Assembly: GCA_016946835.1 (NCBI GenBank)
Contig: JACVTC010000120.1
Location: forward strand, 518,500-582,499
DNA: 64,000 nt
Direction of reading: 5' to 3'
From: Neocallimastix lanati (nom. inval.)
Taxonomy: Eukaryota > Neocallimastigomycota > Neocallimastigomycetes > Neocallimastigales > Neocallimastigaceae
This document shows, piece after piece, positions 47,915-56,804 of this stretch. Position 1 is the stretch's first letter. Each line of letters starts with the position of its first letter. The notes under the pieces are model-generated. The model ran no database searches. It saw nothing but the letters and a program-made list of their open reading frames with translations, and was not told the DNA's origin. The position numbers and the translations under genes were made by a program.

Positions 47915-48396
47915 TGTAAGAAACTTAGATAAATTTATTATTTTATTATAAAATTTATCTATCTTTCTTATTTAATACATTAATTTAATACATTAAATTA
48001 TTGTATTTAGTTCAACCAATAATATTTAATTATTAATTTATATATATTTGATTCTCTTGAGTTCTCTTTGAGAAATCAAGAGTTATTATTTTAGAATTTT
48101 TATAATAAATAATAATTCGAATAAAATAATTAATTAATAAAACAAAACCCTTTAAATAAAACATATTTCATAAATATTTGTGTCTTTTATTCCTTTTGTG
48201 TTATTGTTTATTATAAACTTTCTATAATAAACTCTATCTTATATTTAAGTTAAGTATAATTATTTATTTATATTATTTTATATTTATTTAATTATATTTA
48301 ATTTTATTTTCTCAAATTAATGTTAATTAGTAATAATTAATGTTAATTTGTAGTTAAGAAATTATTTATAATTAATTTTATAAGTAATTTCTTACA
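47915..48396 (+). mobile_element. LTR-R2 solo LTR (Set 2)
   Basis: TGTAAGAAACTTAG...GTAATTTCTTACA, exact 5-bp duplication CAGAA (47910-47914, 48397-48401). Both ends are palindromic: a 20-nt arm at the start (2 mismatches), and TAAGAAATTATTTATAA / TTATAAGTAATTTCTTA at the end (1 mismatch). Confidence 0.93.
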
Positions 48397-48402
48397 CAGA
48401 AC

Positions 48403-49450
48403 TGATTTATACCCAATATTCTTAATCTACAAAAATTAAATTTTGCAGAAGTGAATAAAAGGATAAATACTGAATAAAAATTGATTTAAGGAATTTAAAA
48501 AAAAAAATAAATATGTTTTATTATTAAACACAAAAATGTTTTATTAAAAAAATTTATTTTTATTTTAATATTAATCTTTATTTATTTAATAATTAATTTT
48601 GTTTAAATTAATAAAATAATTGTTAAAAACTAATAAAATAATAAAATGAAATATTTATTATTTATACTAATTTATTTTAAATTTTAATAATAAAATTGAT
48701 TATTAATAACTAATAAAATATATAATAATTTATCAAAATAATTAATAATCATAAAAATTGATTATTAAAAACTAATAAAATATCTATAATAATTTATTAA
48801 ATAATTAATAATCATAAAAAATTGATTATTAAAACTAATAAAATATTTATAATAATTTATTAAGTAATTAATAATAAAGAATAATTTATAAGAAATATTT
48901 ACATGTTTTTATATTTTTCTTTGATTTTAAACTATTTACATTAAAAATAATAAAATTAATAAAAGAGAAATAAAGAATAATTTATTATTAAATTAAACAA
49001 TATTTACAATTAAAATGTTAATAAAGATGAGTTTTAAAATGTTATTTTAATTACAATTTGTTTATAAAAGTTGAGTTATAAAATAAATAAAATAATCATT
49101 ATTTTAAATAAAAGTAACTTAAAAAATTATTTAACTATTTAATTTTAATTTTGCGTTGTTTATAAGTTTGTTTATTTGTTGTTTATAATTTATTAAATTT
49201 GTTTATTATTTTGTTTATTTGGAGTTTTAGAAAAATATTATTTATTAATTTATTTTAGTTTTTAATTAAAATTATTAATGATTAATTAATTTATTATTAT
49301 TTTATTTTAATTATTTTTATTTAATTAATTTTTCTTAAATATGGATTTAATTTTTTTTAGAATGGATTAATTTTTGGGTTAAGCTAGAAAACTTTAACAT
49401 GAATTTGTTTTTTATTATTTATTTTAATTTAATAATTTTGTTATTTATCA
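48403..49450 (-). mobile_element. LTR-G1 (3' LTR of element G)
   Basis: TGATTTATACCC...TTATTTATCA; colinear with G2. The internal polypurine-like tract (minus strand AAGGGCCGAGAAA) adjoins its right end. Confidence 0.93.
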
Positions 49451-49579
49451 ATTTCTCGGCCCTTAAGAGTCAACTTCGTCCCTTGAAGTTGTATCATTTT
49501 CTTGTAGTACATAAGGAAAAACATTTTTTTATATGAACATTTCTTTCAAGGAGTTTTCCTGTTTGTGGATCTTCAAGAA
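49451..49579 (-). pseudogene. Integrase C-terminal tail left in element G
   Basis: The minus strand reads NTLVLEDPQTGKLLERNVHI, matching the last part of integrase in K (ATLIDQKTGKQLDRNVHF). Its frame differs from the preceding one, so it is untranslated debris marking the downstream deletion edge. Confidence 0.8.
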
Positions 49580-50974
49580 CTAAAGTATTGCTTCAGAGTC
49601 TTTTGATGATAGTCTTGAAAGTGCATCATCAAAAAGATTTCTTTTTCTTTTTTGATAAACTAGGTTGGTTTTGTACTTATTGAATTCTTCTATCCAACGA
49701 GCATGTTTATTGTTGTTAGGAATATTTTTCTTGAGCAAACCTAAAAGTGGCTTATAATCAGTTATAGATTTTATTGGTTTGTCATAGTTGATTGACAATG
49801 TCCTACTTAAACAACAAGTTGGGTGTTCTAATTTGTCTTCCTCCTTTTGCAAAAGAGTACTTCCGATACCTTTATTCTTTTCTATTATTATTGCATTACA
49901 CATAGGCGTCTTTAAAGAAGTATGGTTATTATATATTTCAGTTATTCTTTTAATTCCTTTTTTTGTTTTTTGATATAAGCAATCATCATCTGGATCAATG
50001 TAGAGTCTGTACTTCTTTTGTATACCTCTTCCTAATATAATATTAAAGAATGGATTTGTATAATCTATTATATAAAATTTTTCATTCACAGTTAAGTTAT
50101 TATTTATAATTAATTTTAAATTTATATAAGAATTAGTATGGAGTATTGTACCATCGGCAATTGTAATAGTTTCAGAAAGGTCACAATTATTAATGATTAC
50201 ATTTTCTAGTTCTTCAAGTGAATTTTTAGTTATGATGTTAACATTTGCACCTGTGTCGAAAAGTATTTTGACTGATTTGTTTCCTATTTTTCCACATAAT
50301 ATGGGAATATTTAAATTTTGAATAGTATAAAGTATTTTCTCAACTCGTGGTTTACAACCTTGTTCTAGATCTTTTCTTATAGATGGACTAGCTGATAATA
50401 ATTGTGTTAGGCTTATTTTAGGATATAAATTATTGGCTTCTTCTAGAATATTGAATTTATTTTCAGGTTTTAACATTTGTATTTCGGTCATGTTTCGCTT
50501 ACTTTTTGTTTTAACTTTTTCTGGTATAGTATTTGAATTATTATCTTGATAATTATTTTCATTAGGAGTATTGGGTTGGGGTTTGTCAAAATTAGTTGCA
50601 CGAGCACTTTCACTATTATTATTAGATTCTTCATGCGTAATATTATTATTAGATAAATCCATGTCTTCTATATCATTTGTAATTTCTCTTCTTCTTTTAT
50701 CTCTAATGGCTTTCTTCTGTTGTTTAACAGCTTTTATATTTGGTTGATTTAGAATGGAAGGTTTTACTATAGATTTATTACTTGGTGATATTTTATTTTT
50801 ATCCAATGCATTCCTACTTAGCGATTTTCTCTTTTGGGCTGCATTAATCATATAATTATTGTTTCCTTCATATTCTATAGTATTTTCTTGATCATAGTTG
50901 TTTGTTGCAATTTTATTTATCTCGGGAGATTGCGTACTCCCGATAACTAATTTAAATGGTTTAATTCTGGACAT
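49580..50974 (-). CDS. Element G protease with truncated RNase H remnant
   Basis: 464 codons from ATG 50974, but normally entered by -1 frameshift from gag at 50950-50956. Residues 1-200 are a charged Asn-rich linker (LTQLLSASPSIRKDLEQG matches the pre-protease segment of K). The retropepsin has the canonical active site ILFDTGANVNII near residue 240 and IILGRGIQKKYRLYIDP near 315. The frame then jumps straight to RNase H debris (GIGSTLLQKEE, HPTCCLSRTL, TDYKPLLGLL, DDALSRL): RT is gone, the first RNase H Asp is replaced (EKNKGIG for TDASYNG) and the catalytic middle is deleted. The frame nevertheless stays open to 49580. A functional protease is plausible; RNase H is not. Confidence 0.88.
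   Translation of the reverse strand: MSRIKPFKLVIGSTQSPEINKIATNNYDQENTIEYEGNNNYMINAAQKRKSLSRNALDKNKISPSNKSIVKPSILNQPNIKAVKQQKKAIRDKRRREITNDIEDMDLSNNNITHEESNNNSESARATNFDKPQPNTPNENNYQDNNSNTIPEKVKTKSKRNMTEIQMLKPENKFNILEEANNLYPKISLTQLLSASPSIRKDLEQGCKPRVEKILYTIQNLNIPILCGKIGNKSVKILFDTGANVNIITKNSLEELENVIINNCDLSETITIADGTILHTNSYINLKLIINNNLTVNEKFYIIDYTNPFFNIILGRGIQKKYRLYIDPDDDCLYQKTKKGIKRITEIYNNHTSLKTPMCNAIIIEKNKGIGSTLLQKEEDKLEHPTCCLSRTLSINYDKPIKSITDYKPLLGLLKKNIPNNNKHARWIEEFNKYKTNLVYQKRKRNLFDDALSRLSSKDSEAIL
50922..50956 (-). promoter_or_regulatory. -1 ribosomal frameshift signal, gag-pol of element G
   Basis: Minus strand: slip heptamer T TTA AAT (50956-50950) in the gag frame, TAG stop at once (50949-50947), 7-nt spacer, then stem TCGGGAG / CTCCCGA (50943-50937 with 50928-50922) and an 8-nt loop. 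Pol is in the -1 frame. Confidence 0.85.
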
Positions 50975-51875
50975 TCTTCAACAATGTGACCAATACGCTG
51001 ACAATTTATGCATAGGTTGATTTTTAAATCGGATAATTTTTTTGTTATATCATCTAGTTCTTTATCAGTGAATTGAGAACCTTTTAAAGTTGCTCTTCTC
51101 TGTTCGACTCCTTTGTTGAATTCTACAGGGTTGTAAAAATTTCTATTTGTAGTAAAATTGTTGTTATAGTTATTATTTCTAAATTTATTATTATAACTGG
51201 AATTTTCATTAGTCCTAGTATTAGAGATAAAAGGAATTTTATTGTAATAATTAGTGTTAAAAGATCTAAAATTAGTATTTTTATTATTGTTATTATTAGT
51301 GTTATTTAGATTCTTCTTTACATTTGAGAATTGAGTTTTATATTTTGGTTTATTATCTTCAAGAAGTTTAAGCATTTTTTCCTTTTTTGAAGTTATTTCC
51401 ATTGCATCACTTAATTTAGTAGGTTCTGATTCTAATAAATACTCATACATTTTAGACCAGTTTCTAAATGCATTTATGTAGTATGGAGTACTAATATAAT
51501 CCTTTCCATCTAATTGTAATTGATTTAAGAGTTGTAGGAATTTTGTATCGAAGTCTGAAACTTTTTCACCTTTCTTAATGGTTAATGTTGATATTTCCAA
51601 AAATTTTACATTCTTTGGAGTACAAGGTTTAAATCTTTTCTTTAAGTTTTCTAAGATTATTTCATAAGAGTCAGCTTGTGCTTTATTTAAAGAATATATA
51701 ACAATAGTTCTTGCTTTGTCTGTAGTTACGGCAATTAAATATTCATTCTTTTCTTCGTTTTCAATTTTATATTTTCGACACCAATTTTCAAAGGCGAATT
51801 TCCATTCTTCATATTGGACTTTTTCTTCACCTAATATTGGTAATCTACTAAAAGTAATAGCTTTGGTAGTTGTTT

Positions 51876-51879
<4 letters not shown>
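50947..51879 (-). CDS. gag: Element G Gag, intact, with CCHC knuckle
   Basis: 310 codons, ATG at 51879 directly after 30 A residues on the sense strand, stop TAG at 50947. The N-terminal half is a Ty3-type capsid region (EWKFAFENWCRKYKIENEEK; LKKRFKPCTPKNVKFLEIST; KKGEKVSDFDTKFLQLLNQL). An Asn-rich linker follows (residues about 195-245). The nucleocapsid knuckle CINCQRIGHIVEEC (CX2CX4HX4C) lies at about 291-304. It forms the particle shell and packages RNA. No stops or frameshifts, unlike the Gag of M and K. Confidence 0.93.

Positions 51880-51909
<30 letters not shown>
51880..51909 (-). other. Poly(A) leader abutting the gag start
   Basis: Thirty consecutive A on the sense (minus) strand end directly at the gag ATG. 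It could favour translation or simply be a slippage expansion. Confidence 0.8.
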
Positions 51910-51910
<1 letters not shown>

Positions 51911-52282
51911 TTAATTATTATTATTAGTAGTAGTAGTAATATTTCTAAAATAATTAATTCTTATTATCTTTAGTTTATCTTGAATGATTTCCCGTCCTTA
52001 TAGTACGGTTGTAGAATAATACGACGTTTGGTCCCACTGATTATAGGAGTTTTACACTACGTCTACACCTAACGTAGATCTCTACTTATAATCAGCGCCT
52101 ACTCCCCCGTATTGATTCTTATTCTACAGTCCGTTAGCTCTTACTGCAATAATACACTAGTATTAAGGGTAAGAGATTCCTACTATAAGTATCAATCAGT
52201 CAAGAGAACAGAAGCAGTTCCTCCAACTAAAAAAATACTTTTCTTTAATTGTTTTCCTTAATTTAAATTTTATGGTTTTCTA

Positions 52283-52316
<34 letters not shown>

Positions 52317-52768
52317 TTATTTTATACAATAATATCCTAGAAAATATTAAAAAAAAATAAAAGGTTAAGTAGTATAATGGTATTTATAAATTTTTATTAT
52401 TTGAATATTTAAAGAAAAATAAAAAGTTAAATTATAAATGTTTATTATTAATAATTCTCAAAAGAATATTAATTACGATTTTCCAATAATATAAGTAATA
52501 AGTAGGTAGTATACTCGTAGCCAGCTTGCCCACTTGCTCAGGCGTCATGTACTACTCGTACCAGTGATTCTCCTACACGTTTATACGTTTGTAGAATAGT
52601 TCAGAGCTTCCCAGCGCGCCGACTGTGAAAGAATAAACTAATCACGGAAACCACTTATTATTTTACTTATATTATTGCTTCTAAAGCAACAATATTCTTT
52701 TTTTGAAAAATAAATAATAATTTTATAATAGAACTTCTTAAAGTTCTTCTGTTTTATTTTATTTTATA

Positions 52769-52818
<50 letters not shown>

Positions 52819-53295
52819 AAAATTTTTTTATATTAAAATTTTTCTAATAAATTTTTTTTTTTTTTTTTTTTTTTTTTATTATTAAAATTTTACTAATAAA
52901 TTTTATTATTATTATTATTTATTACTTATAATATATACTTTATTATTTAATTAAATTGAATAATATGAATACTATTTAATTATCTTTAAAAAATTTTTTT
53001 TTTTTTTATTTAATTATTAAAGATAAATTTAATTTAATTTGCAGTTTATTTAACGTATATTATTTGTTGATTAATTTATATTAATAACTTTAATTTATAA
53101 TAATTTATTGCTATAATATTTTATTTGCATATTATTTAGATAAATTTATTTGAGTCTATTACTATGAATAATTTAGAGTTATTCTAAAACTAGACTAATT
53201 TATTGTATTAATTATTGTTTAATATTACCATTGAATAACTAGGCTTATTCTAATATTAAACTAAAAAAATTTTACTTACCACCGGGGCAACAAGA
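51910..53295 (-). other. Long structured 5' leader of element G
   Basis: About 1.4 kb between primer-binding site and gag without an open frame. Two GC-richer blocks (51985-52230 and 52500-52660) stand out from T-runs. The second shares AGTTCAGAGC (52598-52607), the GTCATG...CGT..CCA pattern and CAGCTTGCC with the leader of K. Hairpins such as CTACGT / ACGTAG (52059-52078) are visible. Likely packaging, dimerisation or translation-control RNA. Confidence 0.6.
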
Positions 53296-53308
53296 GGATT
53301 CTCCACCA
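53296..53308 (-). other. Primer-binding site of element G
   Basis: Minus strand TGGTGGAGAATCC one nt after the end of LTR-G2; the first 9 nt are identical to the sites of C and K. Confidence 0.75.
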
Positions 53309-53309
53309 T

Positions 53310-54356
53310 TGATTTATACCCAATATTCTTAATCTACAAAAATTAAATTTTGCAGAAGTGAATAAAAGGATAAATACTGAATAAAAATTGATTTAAGGAA
53401 TTTAAAAAAAAAATAAATATGTTTTATTATTAAACACAAAAATGTTTTATTAAAAAAATTTATTTTTATTTTAATATTAATCTTTATTTATTTAATAATT
53501 AATTTTGTTTAAATTAATAAAATAATTGTTAAAAACTAATAAAATAATAAAATGAAATATTTATTATTTATACTAATTTATTTTAAATTTTAATAATAAA
53601 ATTGATTATTAATAACTAATAAAATATATAATAATTTATCAAAATAATTAATAATCATAAAAATTGATTATTAAAAACTAATAAAATATCTATAATAATT
53701 TATTAAATAATTAATAATCATAAAAAATTGATTATTAAAACTAATAAAATATTTATAATAATTTATTAACTAATTAATAATAAAGAATAATTTATAAGAA
53801 ATATTTACATGTTTTTATATTTTTCTTTGATTTTAAACTATTTACATTAAAAATAATAAAATTAATAAAAGAGAAATAAAGAATAATTTATTATTAAATT
53901 AAACAATATTTACAATTAAAATGTTAATAAAGATGAGTTTTAAAATGTTATTTTAATTACAATTTGTTTATAAAAGTTGAGTTATAAAATAAATAAAATA
54001 ATCATTATTTTAAATAAAAGTAACTTAAAAAATTATTTAACTATTTAATTTTAATTTTGAGATGTTTATAAGTTTGTTTATTTGTTGTTTATAATTTATT
54101 AAATTTGTTTATTATTTTGTTTATTTGGAGTTTTAGAAAAATATTATTTATTAATTTATTTTAGTTTTTAATTAAAATTATTAATGATTAATTAATTTAT
54201 TATTATTTTATTTTAATTATTTTTATTTAATTAATTTTTCTTAAATATGGATTTAATTTTTTTTAGAATGGATTAATTTTTGGGTTAAGCTAGAAAACTT
54301 TAACATGAATTTGTTTTTTATTATTTATTTTAATTTAATAATTTTGTTATTTATCA
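53310..54356 (-). mobile_element. LTR-G2 (5' LTR of element G)
   Basis: TGATTTATACCC...TTATTTATCA, about three substitutions from G1 (for example the TTGCGTTG/TTGAGATG site at 54057). Confidence 0.93.
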
Positions 54357-54359
54357 GAA

Positions 54360-55383
54360 TGGTAGACTCGGGGTTGACACTTAGATATTTAAAATCAAGC
54401 AGGGGGGGACGGGTATTACCCTGCTTTGATTTTAAATAAAAAAAAAAATAATAATTTTTTTTTTTAAAAGTTATTTATTTATTTTTTATTAATATAAAAT
54501 TTTATTATTTAAAGTACACATATTTAATTTTTAAGAAATTGTTACAATATTTATATTTTTTTATAAATTTAAAGTATAATTAATTGTTTATAATTTAAGT
54601 AATTTTATAGAATTATTGAATTAATTTTATATCAATAATTCATTTTTGTTTTAATTTTTATAAATATAATAATATAATATTCAAATATAATTTAATTAAA
54701 AATAATTATAAAATAAATATATAGAAAATAGTTTTTACTATTTTCTTTGATATTTTTAAGTTAAATAAATTGTTTTTAAAGATTAATATAATAAATTTAA
54801 TAATCTTTAATTATTTTAAATAATACTTGTAATTATTTTCAAAATAAAATAAAATTTTTATAATATTTAATTAATAAATTTGATAATATTTAAATAGTAA
54901 TTTTTATAATAAGTAAAAATTTTTAATAATAATTTTTAATAATAAATTTAATTAATAATCTTAATAATTTTATAATAATATTTAATAGTTATAATATATA
55001 AATTTTTATAATAATATTTAATAATTTTAATAATTTTATAATATTAATAATTTATAATAATTTTTAGAATAATATTTAATTAATAATTTTAATAATTTTA
55101 TAATAATTTTTATAATAATATTTAATTAATAGTTTTAATAATTTAGTATCTTAAAAGTATAATTTTAATATTTATAATTGTATTTTAATATATACATATA
55201 TTTAATAATATAACAATAAAGTAATTAATTAAAATTTATTTACATTATTTACAAGTTAAAATTAATTTATATCAAAATAAATTAAATTTACAATGAGGTT
55301 TAGGTTATGAAGAATATAGGAAAGTACAATTTAGTAAAGAATTATTAATAATAAAATAAAGGTTATTAATTCATTCTTTATCA
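54360..55383 (-). mobile_element. LTR-D2 (Set 1)
   Basis: TGGTAGACTCGGGGTTG...CATTCTTTATCA with exact flanks AGAA (54356-54359, 55384-55387); the left AGAA uses the last A of LTR-G2. Carries the same GC-rich hairpin as D1 (54391-54435). Confidence 0.92.
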
Positions 55384-55387
55384 AGAA

Positions 55388-55936
55388 TGATACGTTATTT
55401 TTATAAGTATCAATGTTTTTGTGGTTAGCAAGATTGTATTAAATAAAAATATATTCTAATATAAAAATATATAATTACAATACACGTTAATATTAAAACA
55501 AAATATAAAAAAAATTATAGTTTTGTCGTTTTATTTATTTATTTAAATTATTTATGTCGTAATACAAATTTTATAATAAAATGTTATTAAAGATCTTATT
55601 AATTATTTATTTCTAACTAACTTATTACTATTAGAATTTTTGATAAATAAATATATTCCCCAAATATATTTATTTTAACCAATTTTATCTCTATTTTTTT
55701 TTTTTAAATAAAAAAACCTCCCTTCTCTTTAAAGAATTATAATAATTTTTCTTTTATATTTCTAATTTCTAATTTACTATAAATTAAATCCTATTGGCTA
55801 TTAACTAATTAAATAAATTTAATAATTTTTATATTACTATTTATTATTATAATATACATATATAATTTAACTAATTATTTATTATATTTAATTTTATTTC
55901 TTGATAATATTCTCTTTTTATTTAAATACTGCATCA
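55388..55936 (-). mobile_element. LTR-H (Set 1)
   Basis: TGATACGTTATT...ATACTGCATCA between AGAA spacers (55384-55387, 55937-55940). Single copy in the window; orientation is by analogy only. Confidence 0.75.
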
Positions 55937-55940
55937 AGAA

Positions 55941-56239
55941 TGTTAAGGTTTTAGAGAATTAAATAAAAATAAAGTAAGGAAACACAAATTTTATTTATTT
56001 ATTTATTATTTTTATTTATAAATTTATTTGATTTTATTTGATGATATTTAAAAATTAGTAGCAAAATTTACAACTATTTATACTTTTTTTCAAGGCATAA
56101 AAGTTGTTCTTGCCACTAAATTACATTTTATTTATTTTTTTTTTTTAAAAACTATTAAATTTAAATTGATTGTTATAATTAATTATATAAAATTTAATTA
56201 TAACAATATAAATAAAATACATTTATAATATTAATAAAA

Positions 56240-56290
<51 letters not shown>

Positions 56291-56786
56291 TTATTTATTT
56301 AAAAATATCTAAAATATTACTAATAAGAATTTATTTAATTGGCTATAATTTTTATTACAATCTGTTAAAATATTCAAATAAAAATAAAAATACTATTCTA
56401 ATATAAAGGTTTTTAATAAAATAAAATATTTTTCAATATAAAATAAAACATTTCGATATAAAATTTTATAATAAAAAGTTAAAATATAATATATAAATTT
56501 TTAATTATCAATATATAAAAATATTATTAATATAAATTTTCATTATTAATATAAAAAAAATAAGATTTATTATTAATATTGCTAATATAAGTTTTAAATA
56601 TATAAAAATATTACTATTAATATAAGATTTAATATAAAAATATAAAGTTTAATATAATTTTTGATTTAATTTTTGATCTTTGGATTTAAAAATTTATTAA
56701 AGTACAAAAATAATAATGTACACATAATGTATTAGAAATAAATCGTAGATTTAATTAAGAATGCATTATTTAGTACATTCTTATCA
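55941..56786 (-). mobile_element. LTR-K1 (3' LTR of element K)
   Basis: TGTTAAGGTTTTAGAG...CATTCTTATCA, 846 bp, with a 47-nt T run at 56242-56288. A promoter-like TATAAATAG (minus strand) lies at 56082-56074. Confidence 0.95.
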
Positions 56787-56800
56787 AGATGCCCCGACGA
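56787..56800 (-). other. Polypurine tract of element K
   Basis: Minus strand CGTCGGGGCATCT directly before the LTR start TGATAAGAATG; shares GGGGCATC with element M. It overlaps the end region of pol by position only (pol stops at 56805). Confidence 0.7.
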
Positions 56801-56804
56801 AGAC

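Larger units (their letters stand above)
48403..54356 (-). mobile_element. Element G: recent non-autonomous Ty3/Gypsy element
   Basis: Two LTRs of about 1047 bp (G1, G2) differing by about three substitutions and one A-run indel flank an interior with primer-binding site, structured leader, intact gag, frameshift signal and a protease frame. RT, most of RNase H and most of integrase are deleted. Left flank GAAC, right flank GAA(T). A deletion derivative with such similar LTRs probably moved after losing its RT, using enzymes supplied in trans. Confidence 0.92.

Noticed and set aside
56242-56288. 47-nt T run as an assembly gap or cloning artefact
   Set aside because: The same 47-nt run occurs in the partner LTR at 63489-63535, so it belongs to the element.
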